Of a stretch of DNA of 64,000 bases, positions 53,207-63,780 are shown one piece after another. The position numbers and the translations under genes are program-made. Each line of letters begins with the position of its first letter. Position 1 is the stretch's first letter. Where the stretch lies: the NCBI RefSeq assembly GCF_018500185.1, contig NZ_JAHBGI010000004.1, forward strand, positions 124,001-188,000, written 5' to 3'. This DNA is from Litoribacter ruber. Its GTDB lineage: Bacteria > Bacteroidota > Bacteroidia > Cytophagales > Cyclobacteriaceae. The notes beneath the pieces are model-generated. The model was not told where the DNA came from. It made no database searches and saw only the letters and a list, made by a program, of their open reading frames with translations.

Positions 53207-54409
53207 ATGAAGTTTCTACGCGATCTGTTAGATAAGCAGAAGCCGCTTTTCCATAAGGGCGGCAAATTGGAGAACTTGTATTATTTGTATGAAGCAGGTG
53301 AGACGTTCCTGTTTACCCCTAATCATACAACTAATCCGAGAGGTGCCCAAATCAGGGATGCCATAGATCTAAAAAGAATGATGATCACCGTGGTGATCGC
53401 TATGATCCCATGTTTGCTCTTCGGTATCTATAATACCGGAAACATGCACTACCTGGCAGTAGGTGAGGCAGCGGACTTCGGAGATAAATTTCTTTTAGGT
53501 GCTATCTTAGTACTTCCTATTGTATTGGTATCATACGCTGCCGGGGGATTGGTAGAGGCCATATTTGCCGTGGTACGTAAACACCCTATCAATGAAGGCT
53601 TCTTGGTAACAGGGATGTTGATACCATTGGTAGTACCTGCCACTATTCCTTTATGGCAAGTGGCCTTGGCGACAATTTTCGCCGTGGTAATCGCCAAAGA
53701 GGTATTTGGTGGTACAGGTATGAATATCCTAAACGTAGCCATGACCGCAAGGGCTTTCCTTTACTTTGCCTACCCAATGCAGATTTCTGGTGACCAGGTT
53801 TGGACTTACGTAGGAGATAAAATGCCAGTTGATGGTTTCTCAGGTGCTACAGCACTTGCTGTTGCTTATCAGGCTGGACAGGAAGGAGTAACTGCTACTT
53901 CAGCACTTGCTTCGCACAATGCTGGAATCATGGACGACATGTTCAGCTTTGCAAATATGTTTTTTGGATTTATCCCAGGATCTATTGGTGAGACATCAAC
54001 TTTGATGGCTCTAATCGGTGCTGCGATTCTTATTTTGACAGGAGTTGCCAGCTGGAAAATCATCGCTAGTGCCTTCGGTGGTGCTTGGTTGATGGGCTTC
54101 GTATTGGAGCTTCTTGCAGTAAACGAATATATGGCTATGCCAGCACATTACCACTTGGTAATGGGAGGTATTGCTTTCGGTATTGTCTTTATGGCTACTG
54201 ACCCAGTTTCTGCATCCCAAACCGAAACAGGAAAGTGGATTTACGGTTTTATGATCGGTGTGCTTACCGTGATCATCCGTGTAACTAACCCGGCTTATCC
54301 TGAAGGGATCATGCTTGCGGTCTTGTTCATGAACGTATTTGCACCACTTATCGATCACTATGTAGTACAAGCAAACAAGAAAAGGAGGTTACAACGTGCA
54401 ACAGTCTAA
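53207..54409 (+). CDS. nqrB: Na+-translocating NADH:quinone reductase subunit B
   Basis: The 400-residue subunit has about ten membrane helices. The covalent FMN site is in [13 protein letters not shown] (Thr in SGAT) and [20 protein letters not shown] is the family signature. It channels Na+ with NqrD and E. It overlaps nqrC by 14 bases. Confidence 0.95.
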   Translation: MKFLRDLLDKQKPLFHKGGKLENLYYLYEAGETFLFTPNHTTNPRGAQIRDAIDLKRMMITVVIAMIPCLLFGIYNTGNMHYLAVGEAADFGDKFLLGAILVLPIVLVSYAAGGLVEAIFAVVRKHPINEGFLVTGMLIPLVVPATIPLWQVALATIFAVVIAKEVFGGTGMNILNVAMTARAFLYFAYPMQISGDQVWTYVGDKMPVDGFSGATALAVAYQAGQEGVTATSALASHNAGIMDDMFSFANMFFGFIPGSIGETSTLMALIGAAILILTGVASWKIIASAFGGAWLMGFVLELLAVNEYMAMPAHYHLVMGGIAFGIVFMATDPVSASQTETGKWIYGFMIGVLTVIIRVTNPAYPEGIMLAVLFMNVFAPLIDHYVVQANKKRRLQRATV

Positions 54410-55166
54410 CGCATATATCATCACATTCTCTGTTATCCTTACTGTAGTTCTTGGACTACTTTTGTCAGGTACATCAGAGCTGTTGGGACCGATTCAGAAG
54501 AAAGCTGAAGAATTGGATACCAAAAAGCAAATCCTTGGTGCGGTAATGCCGGCAGAGGAATTGAACAGAATGGAAGCCGAAGAAGTAATTAGCTATTATG
54601 AGAGCAGAATCTCTTCAAAGGTAGTAAACATCAACGGTGAAGAAGTAGAGCAAGATGAAGAAGGTAACCCATTGGTTGCTGAAAATGTAAACATCGCTAA
54701 AAACTTCAAAAGAGCCCCTGAAGAAAGACTTTATCCCGTGTTTATTTTCCACGCTGAAGGAAATGAAGAAGACGTTCAGTCTATCATTCTTCCGGTTTAT
54801 GGAAATGGTCTTTGGGATGAAATCTGGGGCTATGTAGCCCTTCAGACTGACCTTAACACCATCGAGGGTGTGACTTTTGCCCACGCAGCGGAAACGCCAG
54901 GTTTGGGTGCAAGAATCACTTCAGGAGACGTGCAGGCCAGGTATAGAGGCAAGGAGATCTTCAACGAAGCTGGAGAACTTGAAGCAGTAAGAATGCAAAA
55001 AGGTGAGGGTAAAGATTACTCAGCCGATCCGCATAAAGTTGACGGCCTTTCTGGTGCTACAATCACTGCTGAAGGTGTAAACAAAATGTTGGAGCGCTAC
55101 TTGAGCCACTACAAGAGCTACTTGGAAAGAAAAAGAACCGGTGACGCTCCTGTTGCTTTAAATTAA
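54396..55166 (+). CDS. nqrC: Na+-translocating NADH:quinone reductase subunit C
   Basis: The 256-residue subunit has one N-terminal membrane helix (about residues 7-26) and a periplasmic domain with ETPGLGARI and [13 protein letters not shown], where the Thr after SGA is the covalent FMN site. Confidence 0.95.
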   Translation: MQQSNAYIITFSVILTVVLGLLLSGTSELLGPIQKKAEELDTKKQILGAVMPAEELNRMEAEEVISYYESRISSKVVNINGEEVEQDEEGNPLVAENVNIAKNFKRAPEERLYPVFIFHAEGNEEDVQSIILPVYGNGLWDEIWGYVALQTDLNTIEGVTFAHAAETPGLGARITSGDVQARYRGKEIFNEAGELEAVRMQKGEGKDYSADPHKVDGLSGATITAEGVNKMLERYLSHYKSYLERKRTGDAPVALN

Positions 55167-55191
55167 TTTTGAACGTTTCAATTTCAATATA

Positions 55192-55866
55192 ATGAGTACA
55201 GAAACAGCTGAAGTAAAAAAGCCATCAGAGGCGCTCTTGTCTAAGAGAAGGAAGAAATTGATCACAGATCCCTTGGTGGATGACAATCCAATCACCATTC
55301 AGGTTTTGGGTATCTGTTCTGCACTAGCGGTGACCACACAGATGCAACCCACCATGGTAATGGCTCTTTCTGTGATTTTTGTAATGGTAATGGCCAACCT
55401 TACCATTTCATTGATGAGAAACACCATCCCTTCACGGGTTAGGATTATCGTACAGCTTGCTATCGTTGCCTCTTTGGTAACCTTGGTAAACGAGGTGTTG
55501 AAAGCATTTGCATTCGACATGTACAAAGAACTATCCGTATTTATCGGGTTGATTATCACCAACTGTATTGTAATGGGTCGTTTGGAAGCTTACGCTTTGG
55601 GTAACAAGCCATATGATTCCATCTTGGATGGTTTCGGTAGTGCCCTGGGTTACTCCTGGATCATTCTTGCAGTAGCTTTCTTCAGAGAGCTTTGGGGATC
55701 AGGTTCCGTATTTGGATATCCTGTGTTTGACAATGTATCTGCTTTGTTTGGCGATGACTTCTCTTTGGCCACAAACGGTCTGATGGTTTCTCCAGTAGGT
55801 GCATTTATCATCCTTGGGTTGATCATTTGGGTACAGCGTACCAAAACTGGTTATGTAGAACACTAA
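55192..55866 (+). CDS. nqrD: Na+-translocating NADH:quinone reductase subunit D
   Basis: The 224-residue subunit has six membrane helices with the family pattern: TIQVLGICSALAVTTQM, IGLIITNCIVMGRLEAYAL (including the conserved Cys of the iron centre) and FFRELWGSGSVFGYPVF. Confidence 0.95.
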   Translation: MSTETAEVKKPSEALLSKRRKKLITDPLVDDNPITIQVLGICSALAVTTQMQPTMVMALSVIFVMVMANLTISLMRNTIPSRVRIIVQLAIVASLVTLVNEVLKAFAFDMYKELSVFIGLIITNCIVMGRLEAYALGNKPYDSILDGFGSALGYSWIILAVAFFRELWGSGSVFGYPVFDNVSALFGDDFSLATNGLMVSPVGAFIILGLIIWVQRTKTGYVEH

Positions 55867-55881
55867 AAATATATCTAAGAA

Positions 55882-56493
55882 ATGGAATTATTTAATTTAG
55901 CTATCAGATCAATCTTTATTGATAACATGGTATTTGCCTATTTCCTAGGTATGTGTTCTTTCTTGGCGGTTTCCAAGAAGGTATCTACAGCCCTTGGTCT
56001 AGGTGCAGCAGTAATCTTCGTTCTATCAGTGACCGTACCGGTTAACTGGTTGTTGAACGAATTTATCCTAAAGGAAGGTGCTTTGGCCTTCTTGGGTGAG
56101 CAATTTGCCACTATCGATTTAACTTTCCTTAGATTCATCATGTTCATCGCCGTTATTGCGGCCATGGTACAGTTGGTGGAAATGATCATCGAAAAATTCG
56201 CTCCGGCTCTATATGGTTCTTTGGGTATCTTCCTTCCTTTGATCGCGGTAAACTGTGCGATCCTTGGTGGTTCCCTTTTCATGGCCGGTAGAGATTATAC
56301 TTTGGCTGAGGCTGCGGTATACGGTGCGGGCTCTGGTACAGGTTTCTTCTTAGCCATTGTAGCTTTGGCTGCCATCAGAGAGAAACTGAAGTATTCAAAT
56401 GTGCCTAACGGATTGAAAGGTCTTGGTATCACGATGCTTATCACTGGACTTATGGGCATTGCCTTCATGTCCTTTATGGGTATCGATCTTTAA
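55882..56493 (+). CDS. nqrE: Na+-translocating NADH:quinone reductase subunit E
   Basis: The 203-residue subunit has six membrane helices: [21 protein letters not shown] and [19 protein letters not shown] with the conserved Cys, and the typical [21 protein letters not shown] terminator follows immediately. The NADH dehydrogenase subunit nqrF, usually the next gene, is absent from the window. Confidence 0.95.
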   Translation: MELFNLAIRSIFIDNMVFAYFLGMCSFLAVSKKVSTALGLGAAVIFVLSVTVPVNWLLNEFILKEGALAFLGEQFATIDLTFLRFIMFIAVIAAMVQLVEMIIEKFAPALYGSLGIFLPLIAVNCAILGGSLFMAGRDYTLAEAAVYGAGSGTGFFLAIVALAAIREKLKYSNVPNGLKGLGITMLITGLMGIAFMSFMGIDL

Positions 56494-56510
56494 GATCTAG
56501 AAATACATTA

Positions 56511-56545
56511 AAAAAGCCCTTTCACTTTGGTGAAGGGGCTTTTTG
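56511..56545 (+). terminator. Terminator of the nqr operon
   Basis: The arms AGCCCTTTCA and TGAAGGGGCT with flanking A and T runs are located 18 bases after the nqrE stop. Confidence 0.88.
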
Positions 56546-56875
56546 CGTTTACTTATCTACATTTTCTTTTTACCTCAGGTTTCTAATATTGTAGCAACGA
56601 AAGGGATCTAAGTACTAGGTATCAATTACAAAGTGCACCGCAGCAAGTCCCGCAGTTTTGAGGAGGAGTTTTGGCGCTTTTCTGACATTTTCCGCTCTTA
56701 TTCTCGTGACTCTCCTTCAAAGCTTCGCTCTTAAGATGGGTGGGTGAACCAATATAATACCTCAATTGGTATTCATAATTCATAATTTACCATTTCACCA
56801 TTTTAAAGTTTTATCCCAAAATAATATTGGCATTGTTTTTCCTCGTATTTTTATCTACACTTTTCTCTAAAAACC
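56546..56875. other. Intergenic stretch, no gene seen
   Basis: About 330 bases with no plausible coding frame and no recognised RNA. It is A+T rich at the downstream end, where the promoter of the DUF502 gene must lie. Confidence 0.5.
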
Positions 56876-57469
56876 ATGTCATCTTTTACTACTCGGCGCT
56901 TTTTGAAATACTTCCTGAGGGGGTTGCTCTTTGTTGTGCCTTTGGCCTTGACCATTTACATCATTTTCTCCATTGTGGTGTTTTTGGATAGCATCATACC
57001 CCTTCCTGTTCCTGGATTGGGTATTTTGATTATGCTTGCCTTTATTACTTTTGTAGGCTATATGGCGAGTATTTTCGTGACTAGACCCATATTTGACCTG
57101 GTCGAAAAATGGCTGTTTAAAATCCCATTGGTCAATATAGTCTACACCAGTATCAAAGACCTCATGCAGGCCTTTGTAGGGGACAAAAAGAAGTTTAATG
57201 TAACCGTAACTGTTAAACTGTCCGATAACATGTACAGGCTGGGTTTCCTGACTCAAGAGGACATGGCCATGATAGAAGAACCTGGGCTAGCCGCCGTTTA
57301 CTTTCCACACTCCTATAATTTTTCTGGTAACCTTTATATGGTCCCAAAAGAAAACATCAAAATAGTGGAAAATATCAACAATGCCGACGTGATGAAATTC
57401 ATCGTCTCCGGTGGTGTATCCGAGCTTCAAAGGCCCGAAGAAAGCTTTGAAAACACGATTAAAAAGTAG
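56876..57469 (+). CDS. DUF502 membrane protein
   Basis: The 197-residue protein has two membrane helices (about residues 12-37 and 47-67) separated by a segment with SIIPLPVPGLGIL, followed by a DUF502 domain (KWLFKIPLVNIVYTSIKDLMQAF, GVSELQRPEES). Function unknown, probably envelope related. Confidence 0.87.
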   Translation: MSSFTTRRFLKYFLRGLLFVVPLALTIYIIFSIVVFLDSIIPLPVPGLGILIMLAFITFVGYMASIFVTRPIFDLVEKWLFKIPLVNIVYTSIKDLMQAFVGDKKKFNVTVTVKLSDNMYRLGFLTQEDMAMIEEPGLAAVYFPHSYNFSGNLYMVPKENIKIVENINNADVMKFIVSGGVSELQRPEESFENTIKK

Positions 57470-57491
57470 CTTCTTTATCAATAATATTTCT

Positions 57492-57592
57492 CGTAAAGAC
57501 GTAAAGTTTGCAACGTTTATATTGATTATTATTGAAAATTTAAAATAACACTTTGGCTTTGCGCTACCTTAAAAAGCTTTGCGGTGAATTAA
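57492..57592. repeat. Dispersed CGTAAAGACGTAAAG-type inverted repeat, copy 2
   Basis: CGTAAAGACGTAAAG and an inverse counterpart (CTTTGGCTTTGCGC, then AGCTTTGCGGTG and TTAACC) are separated by an A+T-rich centre. The pattern is related to the hairpin at 30101-30163. Confidence 0.55.
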
Positions 57593-57613
57593 CCACTCGG
57601 TTCTTCTGACATG

Positions 57614-57650
57614 AAAAAAGCCTGATGGTAATCTACCATCAGGCTTTTTT
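57614..57650. terminator. Bidirectional terminator next to trxA
   Basis: The arms AAAAAAGCCTGATGGTA and TACCATCAGGCTTTTTT are exact inverse copies around ATC. It ends the trxA transcript on the minus strand. Confidence 0.9.
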
Positions 57651-57667
57651 ATAAGTTTTTGCTTCAA

Positions 57668-57988
57668 TTACATTTGTGCATCAAGCTTCTGAGCCAATAC
57701 AGTCTTAGGTACAGCACCTACTTGCTTATCTACGATTTCTCCGTTCTTGAAGAACAATAAAGTAGGGATACTTCTGATACCGAATTTGGCAGCTACGTTA
57801 GGATTGGAGTCTACGTCTACTTTACCTACCACTGCTTTGCCTTCATATTCACCCGCTATTTCTTCCACTACAGGTCCGATCATTTTACATGGTCCGCACC
57901 ATTCGGCCCAAAAATCAACCAAGATAGGTTGTTCAGATTTGATTACTTCCTCAAAATTAGCGTCCGTGATTTCGATTGCTTTAGCCAT
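57668..57988 (-). CDS. trxA: Thioredoxin
   Basis: The start at 57988 (MAKAIEITDANFEEVI) gives 106 residues, normal for Trx1. The active site FWAEWCGPCKM and cis-Pro in RSIPTLLFFKNG are intact. Cytoplasmic disulfide reductant. The upstream codons of the frame lie in the leader. Confidence 0.96.
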   Translation of the reverse strand: MAKAIEITDANFEEVIKSEQPILVDFWAEWCGPCKMIGPVVEEIAGEYEGKAVVGKVDVDSNPNVAAKFGIRSIPTLLFFKNGEIVDKQVGAVPKTVLAQKLDAQM

Positions 57989-58121
57989 ATTATTTATTGG
58001 TTGTGTTTTAGATTCTTTTTTCAAATATAATAGAAAAGCCTTTTAGCTGGGAATAAGTTCAAAATTTTACTTAGAAAGAACATATTTATTTACTCCGGTT
58101 TCCCGTCTTCGGTCTTCGGTC

Positions 58122-61100
58122 TTAAATAATCTTATACATCACCTCCGGCATCAGTCTCAGCTCCTCAATCATTTCATTACTTGGGTCAATGGTATATTTG
58201 GTGGACATGAGATCCAGCGTGATATTTTCCTTTTTATCGATCACGTTGATATACAGTTTGGCTTCTCCTTTATATTTCTGGGTCACTTTTTCAAGTCTTT
58301 CCATCAAGTCTAAGGTCAAATCATCCAAATCAATATTCACCCGTAGGCCCTTTACCATCTTTGCCCTGAGTTCATCGAGTAGTGACATGTTATTGATCTT
58401 GAACTCAAACTCGTTTTCCTTCCATTTATTAGGGTGGACAGAACCTGTCAGATATAAGAACCACCCCGTCATAAAGTATTCCTTAAACCTTATATAATCC
58501 TCTCCAAAGATGAAAAACGTATGCCCTCCGTGGTAATCCTCCATCGTAAGGGTGCCAAAAGGTTTCCCCGTTTTGGTAGTCCTATGGGCAAAGGATGTCA
58601 CCATTCCAGCGGCCTTTATTTCTCCTTTAGCTCTGAGAGCCTCTATGTTGTTTATTTCTGGCAGGGGGGTGTTGGTAAATGACTCAAATTCCACCCTGAA
58701 TTGATCCAAGGGATGTCCAGATATATAAAGCCCAACCACTTCTTTTTCAATGTTCAGTTGCTGCAGTTGGCTAAAGGGCTCCATCTGTGGAATACTCGGC
58801 AATGGCACTTCCATACCGCTGCCTCCACCAAACAAGCTTACCTGTGAGCTGTCAGCTTCTGCGGCTACTTTTTGGGCGTATTTGACGGCTTTTTCAAGTA
58901 AAGTCACTTCACCATCTGGTGCCTCCAAGAAAAGACGTCTATGATATTCCTTAAAGCAATCGAATCCACCAGCCATGGCTAAGGCTTCCAAGGTCTTTTT
59001 GTTTACCGCTTTTAGGTTTACCCTTTTGGTGAAATCAAAGAGATTCTTGTATGGCCCTTTTTCTAATCTTTCGGCGATTATCGAGTCCACGGCTGTTCCA
59101 CCAGCACCTTTAATAGCCGCCAATCCGAAACGTACCTGTCCTTCCTGGTTTACCGTAAAGCCCCGCTTGGATTCATTTACATCCGGTCCCAATACCTCAA
59201 TTCCCATACGCTTACATTCCTCCATGAAGAAAGTCACTTGGGAGATGTCATTCATGTTGTTGGAAAGCACAGAGGCCATGTATTCGGCAGGGTAGTGGGC
59301 TTTCAGGTAAGCGGTCTGGTATGCAATCCAGGCATAGCAGGTCGAGTGGGATTTGTTAAAAGCGTAAGATGCAAATGCTTCCCAGTCTTTCCAGATTTTT
59401 TCCAGCTTCTTCTTGTCATGACCCTTGGCAGCTGCTTGGTCGACAAATTTAGGCTTCATTTTATCCAGTACATCTTTTTGCTTCTTACCCATGGCCTTAC
59501 GCAGTACATCTGCCTCACCTTTGGTGAAGTCGGCCAGCTTTTGCGACAGGAGCATCACTTGCTCTTGATAAACGGTAATACCATATGTCTCTTCCAGATA
59601 TTCCTTCATATCATCCAAGTCATAGGTAATCGGCTCGGTACCGTGCTTACGCTTGATAAAGCTCGGGATATATTCCAACGGTCCTGGTCGATAAAGGGCG
59701 TTCATGGCGATCAAATCGGCAAACACCGTTGGCTTGAGCTCCCGCATGTATTTTTGCATACCAGCGGATTCATATTGGAAAATCCCAACCGTCTCTCCCC
59801 GTTGGAAAAGCTCATAAGTTTTCTCGTCATCAATAGGAAAAGCTTCCGGATCAAGTTCAATCCCGTGGCGCTCCTTTACGATTTTGACCGCATCCTTAAT
59901 CAGGGTAAGGGTCTTAAGCCCCAAAAAGTCCATTTTGAGCAGGCCGGCGTTTTCCACCACGGCGTTGTCAAATTGAGTACAGAACATGTCCGAGTCCTTG
60001 GCAAGGGCTACAGGGACATAATTGGTAATGTCAGCCGGGGTAATAATGACCCCACAGGCGTGGATGCCTAGGTTACGCACCGAGCCTTCTAAGACGGTCG
60101 CTTGGTTTATGGTTCTGGCGGTCTCATCTCTTCCTTTGGATATCCTGATCAGCTCTTCTGCCTGGGCGACACTTTCAGAATTGTTTTTAAGCTTGTTTAC
60201 TAATTTGGCTCTGTCATTGGCTAAATCAAAAAGTGCCTTTAGCTTGATGTCTGGTACCAACTTGGCCAGTTTATCAGCTTCACTTAAGGGAAGGTTCAAA
60301 ACCCTTGCGGTATCCCTGATAGCAGATTTTGCTGCCATGGTACCATAGGTGATGATCTGGGCCACTTGGTTGGCGCCGTATTTTTTGATTACATAATCGA
60401 TTACACTTTGACGTCCTTCATCATCAAAGTCAATATCAATATCGGGAAGGGAAACCCTATCTGGGTTTAGGAATCTCTCAAAAAGGAGATCGTACTTGAT
60501 GGGGTCCACATTCGTAATTCCTACACAATAGGCAACTGCGGAACCTGCCGCCGACCCCCTCCCAGGACCTACCGAAACGCCCATTTCTCGTGCGGCCGTG
60601 GTAAAATCCTGCACAATAAGGAAATAACCCGGATAACCGGTGTTGGCAATGGTGGCCAATTCAAAATCAAGTCTTTCGCGGATAACATCCGTAATTTCAC
60701 CGTAACGCTTTTCGGCGCCTACATAGGTGAGGTGACGGAGGAAGGCGTTTTCTCCCCGTTTGCCTCCATCAATATCGTCCTGTGGGTCAACAAACTCCTG
60801 AGGAATGTCAAATTTGGGAAGTAAAACTTCCCTAGCTAGTTTATATCGCTCGATTTTGCCAAGAATCTCATTGGTAGTGATGATAGCTTCGGGAAGATCG
60901 ACAAAGAGCTTTTTCATCTCATCAGGGCTCTTTAGGTAGAACTCCTCATTGGGAAATCCGAATCGGAATTCCCGGCCCATTTTCCCAATGTATCTTTTTT
61001 CCTTTCTATCCGGCCCATCGGTTTTCTCCCCATCCTTTACGCACAGAAGGATGTCATGGGCGTTGGCATCCGCCTTTTGGTTGTAATAGGTATTATTGGC

Positions 61101-62420
61101 AGCGAAATATTTCACACCATATTTATGGGCAAATCGAAGTAAAACCTCATTTACTTTTTCTTCTTCCGGAATCCCGTGGCGATTTAACTCTACATAAAAA
61201 TCCTCTCCAAACTGCTCCTTCCACCACACAAAGGCTTCTTCCGCCTGGGTTTCCCCCACGTTGAGGATCAAGAATGGGATCTCCCCAAATAAACCTCCTG
61301 TGGTGGCGATCAAATCCCCTTTATACTGAACAAGAACTTCCTTATCAATCCTGGGGACGTAATAAAACCCTTCAATATTGGCGTAAGAAGCTAGTTTGGC
61401 TAAATTATGATATCCTGCTTTATTTTTGGCAAGCAGGACAGTTTGATAGCCATTGTCTTTTTGGGACTTGTTTTTACGGTCACGACACACATTAAACTCA
61501 CAGCCGAGGATTGGGGTAAGGTCTGCATTTAAGGCTTCTTTCACAAAGTTAAAAGCCCCCATCATGTTACCATGGTCGGTCATGGCAATAGCAGGCATGC
61601 CCAATTCCTTTGCCCTGTTGATAAGTGCAGGAATTTCAGAGGTAGCCTGAAGAACTGAAAACTGTGTGTGAACGTGAAGGTGTGTAAACGGTACGTCCAC
61701 CAAATCACTGATATCAGCCTTGCCAGCAGCCTTCAGTACATCCTTGGCGGCCTGCTTTGTGGTATCTTTGGCGTTGGCAAAATTGGCAATATCCAATTTC
61801 GGTGCTTCGTATATCACCTCATCATGAGAAATGCCAGGCTCAGGAGCCAGCACTTCCTGGGTGATCAGCCCAAAGAAACATTTGGCCGTGGCGTCCACAT
61901 CATAGGCTGCATCGTGGGCGTCATCAAAGCCAACATTAAAAAGTTTATGGTGAAGTTCCGTAAGGGTTGGCCATTTGAATTTTCCGCCCTTTCCTCCAGG
62001 GATGGCGCAGAATTCTGTGGAAATATCCTTGGTATCCAGCTCCTGCATGTCCATCAGCTTCATCGGAACTTCCTTCCTCAGGTATTCCGAGCCGCAGACA
62101 TTGATGTCAAAGCCAATATTGTGGCCGACCAAGTACTTAGCCTTTTCTACGTCCTCATGGAAAATCTTCAATACTTTCTCCAGGTCATGCCCTTCTTTCA
62201 AGGCGCGGTCGGTAGAAATACCATGGACCTTCTCCGCATTGTAGGGAATGGTAAAACCTTCCGGTTTCACAATGTAGTTTTGATTGGAGATCAACTTACC
62301 GCGCTCATCGTGCAACTGCCACGCGAGCTGGACCAGCCGTGGCCAGTTATCCAGGTCTGTTATGGGGGCGTTATAGTCTCTGGGTAAACCTGTGGTTTCG
62401 GTGTCAAAAATTAAGTACAT
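58122..62420 (-). CDS. dnaE: DNA polymerase III alpha subunit with N-terminal proofreading exonuclease
   Basis: The 1432-residue protein starts with a DnaQ-like exonuclease (about residues 1-185): IFDTETTGLP with Asp and Glu of motif I, HNIGFD of motif II and HDAAYDVDATAKCF of motif III. The PHP domain follows (THLHVHTQFSVLQ, TDHGNMMGAF), then the polymerase core with GPGRGSAAGSAVAY and the catalytic PDIDIDFDDEG, helix-hairpin-helix and OB domains. Replicative chain elongation and proofreading are thus on one chain, a fusion typical of Bacteroidota DnaE. Stop codon and length look intact. Confidence 0.96.
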   Translation of the reverse strand: MYLIFDTETTGLPRDYNAPITDLDNWPRLVQLAWQLHDERGKLISNQNYIVKPEGFTIPYNAEKVHGISTDRALKEGHDLEKVLKIFHEDVEKAKYLVGHNIGFDINVCGSEYLRKEVPMKLMDMQELDTKDISTEFCAIPGGKGGKFKWPTLTELHHKLFNVGFDDAHDAAYDVDATAKCFFGLITQEVLAPEPGISHDEVIYEAPKLDIANFANAKDTTKQAAKDVLKAAGKADISDLVDVPFTHLHVHTQFSVLQATSEIPALINRAKELGMPAIAMTDHGNMMGAFNFVKEALNADLTPILGCEFNVCRDRKNKSQKDNGYQTVLLAKNKAGYHNLAKLASYANIEGFYYVPRIDKEVLVQYKGDLIATTGGLFGEIPFLILNVGETQAEEAFVWWKEQFGEDFYVELNRHGIPEEEKVNEVLLRFAHKYGVKYFAANNTYYNQKADANAHDILLCVKDGEKTDGPDRKEKRYIGKMGREFRFGFPNEEFYLKSPDEMKKLFVDLPEAIITTNEILGKIERYKLAREVLLPKFDIPQEFVDPQDDIDGGKRGENAFLRHLTYVGAEKRYGEITDVIRERLDFELATIANTGYPGYFLIVQDFTTAAREMGVSVGPGRGSAAGSAVAYCVGITNVDPIKYDLLFERFLNPDRVSLPDIDIDFDDEGRQSVIDYVIKKYGANQVAQIITYGTMAAKSAIRDTARVLNLPLSEADKLAKLVPDIKLKALFDLANDRAKLVNKLKNNSESVAQAEELIRISKGRDETARTINQATVLEGSVRNLGIHACGVIITPADITNYVPVALAKDSDMFCTQFDNAVVENAGLLKMDFLGLKTLTLIKDAVKIVKERHGIELDPEAFPIDDEKTYELFQRGETVGIFQYESAGMQKYMRELKPTVFADLIAMNALYRPGPLEYIPSFIKRKHGTEPITYDLDDMKEYLEETYGITVYQEQVMLLSQKLADFTKGEADVLRKAMGKKQKDVLDKMKPKFVDQAAAKGHDKKKLEKIWKDWEAFASYAFNKSHSTCYAWIAYQTAYLKAHYPAEYMASVLSNNMNDISQVTFFMEECKRMGIEVLGPDVNESKRGFTVNQEGQVRFGLAAIKGAGGTAVDSIIAERLEKGPYKNLFDFTKRVNLKAVNKKTLEALAMAGGFDCFKEYHRRLFLEAPDGEVTLLEKAVKYAQKVAAEADSSQVSLFGGGSGMEVPLPSIPQMEPFSQLQQLNIEKEVVGLYISGHPLDQFRVEFESFTNTPLPEINNIEALRAKGEIKAAGMVTSFAHRTTKTGKPFGTLTMEDYHGGHTFFIFGEDYIRFKEYFMTGWFLYLTGSVHPNKWKENEFEFKINNMSLLDELRAKMVKGLRVNIDLDDLTLDLMERLEKVTQKYKGEAKLYINVIDKKENITLDLMSTKYTIDPSNEMIEELRLMPEVMYKII

Positions 62421-62615
62421 GCAGCTTCCTTTGATTTGGGGATTCTAAATTAAGATTTATCCAATTCATCTACCAGAAGAGTGGCGGAAATTGTCACATA
62501 ATAATAAAGGTTATCGTGTGAAGAGGTTGGTTTATAGTTCATTATGATTTTATAGTAAGAGGATTTTACTTTGATTTTCATTACTTTAGTATTTTATATA
62601 AAGGGTAAGGAAAAG

Positions 62616-63224
62616 ATGGAAAAGGGGGAGAAAAACAGTCAGTTAGAGGAGCCGTTTTCCGAATGTGGGAGGTACACTTATGCAGATTACCTGACTTGGG
62701 AGATTGACGGCATGGTAGAGTTGATAAAGGGGAAGGTTTTTCGGCAGCCTTCGGCACCAAAGAGGATACATCAAGAAATTTCAAGGGAGGTTTCTATGCC
62801 CCTTTATAATTACTTGGATCGAGGTACCTGCCAAGTTTATGTCGCGCCATTTGATGTTCGATTGCCCTTTGGGTCTAAAAAGAACGAGGACATTACCACT
62901 GTTGTGCAACCTGACATTTGCGTGATATGCGATCCAGGTAAACTGGATGATGCAGGTTGCATAGGGGCTCCTGATTTAGTGGTGGAAATCCTTTCTCCCG
63001 GAGACAATCGCAAAGAGCTAAAGGACAAATATGAGGTTTACCAGGAAAGTGGAGTTAAGGAATATTGGGTTATACAACCTGAAACACAGAATTTTTTGAT
63101 TTACACTCTTCATCATGGATATTACAAAGCCTCAAAGTTGTATACCACAGGAGATGTAATAGAGTCATCTTGTATAAAAGGATTTAAATTGGATTTGGAT
63201 GAGGTGTTCGATCGGGTAAAGTAG
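62616..63224 (+). CDS. Uma2 (DUF820) family putative nuclease
   Basis: The ATG at 62616, behind AAGGGTAAGG, gives 202 residues. The PD-(D/E)XK-like fold shows VVQPDICVICD, then GAPDLVVEILSPGDNRKELKDKYEVYQ and VKEYWVIQP. Uma2 proteins are numerous in cyanobacteria and some Bacteroidota; function is unknown. Confidence 0.87.
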   Translation: MEKGEKNSQLEEPFSECGRYTYADYLTWEIDGMVELIKGKVFRQPSAPKRIHQEISREVSMPLYNYLDRGTCQVYVAPFDVRLPFGSKKNEDITTVVQPDICVICDPGKLDDAGCIGAPDLVVEILSPGDNRKELKDKYEVYQESGVKEYWVIQPETQNFLIYTLHHGYYKASKLYTTGDVIESSCIKGFKLDLDEVFDRVK

Positions 63225-63294
63225 GGTGTATCCAATTATACTGTGTGTTACTTTTTTGAACATCTGAGACTTTGTGGTTAATTTCTAATGGCAG

Positions 63295-63750
63295 TTAATC
63301 TTCTGTTGTCATGTAATTAAAATTCACCGCCTGGAGTTCATCGCTTGGACCGGTGCTCCGGTAGAAGTCAAGAGCATATTTGTCTTCGAGTTCGGCCTGA
63401 AGGTACATCTCCTGGAAGCCATTTCTTACGCAATGCTCTTTTAAAAATTCCAACAACCTGCTGCCGATCCCCTTTCTCTGGAAGGGCTGGAACACCGCCA
63501 AGTCATGGATATACAGGAGGGGCTTAGTGGAATGGTACTGGGTAAGCACGTAGGCGGTTAGCCCGGCGACGGTTTGGTTATCAACAGTGGCTACTACTGC
63601 TATAAACCCATCTTTCCTTAGTACTTCTACGAGGTAATTGGAATCTGGGCGGGTGTAAGGCTTATACTCAAAGACATGGTCAAACACATCCAAAAGCTCC
63701 TGAAAAGTCCCTAGGTCGGCTGGGGTTAAAACTTTGATGTCTAAATTCAT
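63295..63750 (-). CDS. GNAT family N-acetyltransferase (aminoglycoside 3-N-acetyltransferase-like)
   Basis: The 151-residue protein has acetyl-CoA motif A in YIHDLAVFQPFQRKGIGSRLLEFLKEH and DFYRSTGPSDELQAVNF at the C-terminus. The N-terminal pattern LQELLDVFDHVFEY resembles AAC(3)-I-like proteins. Resistance activity is not implied without testing. Confidence 0.82.
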   Translation of the reverse strand: MNLDIKVLTPADLGTFQELLDVFDHVFEYKPYTRPDSNYLVEVLRKDGFIAVVATVDNQTVAGLTAYVLTQYHSTKPLLYIHDLAVFQPFQRKGIGSRLLEFLKEHCVRNGFQEMYLQAELEDKYALDFYRSTGPSDELQAVNFNYMTTED

Positions 63751-63780
63751 TTTTATTATATCCTCTATCCTATTCTCAAT

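Noticed and set aside
59238-60071. A 277-codon plus-strand frame inside dnaE
   Set aside because: Long but antisense to a conserved polymerase core; no domain is recognisable in it.
61668-62387. A 239-codon plus-strand frame inside dnaE
   Set aside because: Antisense to the exonuclease and PHP domains; composition fits a shadow frame.
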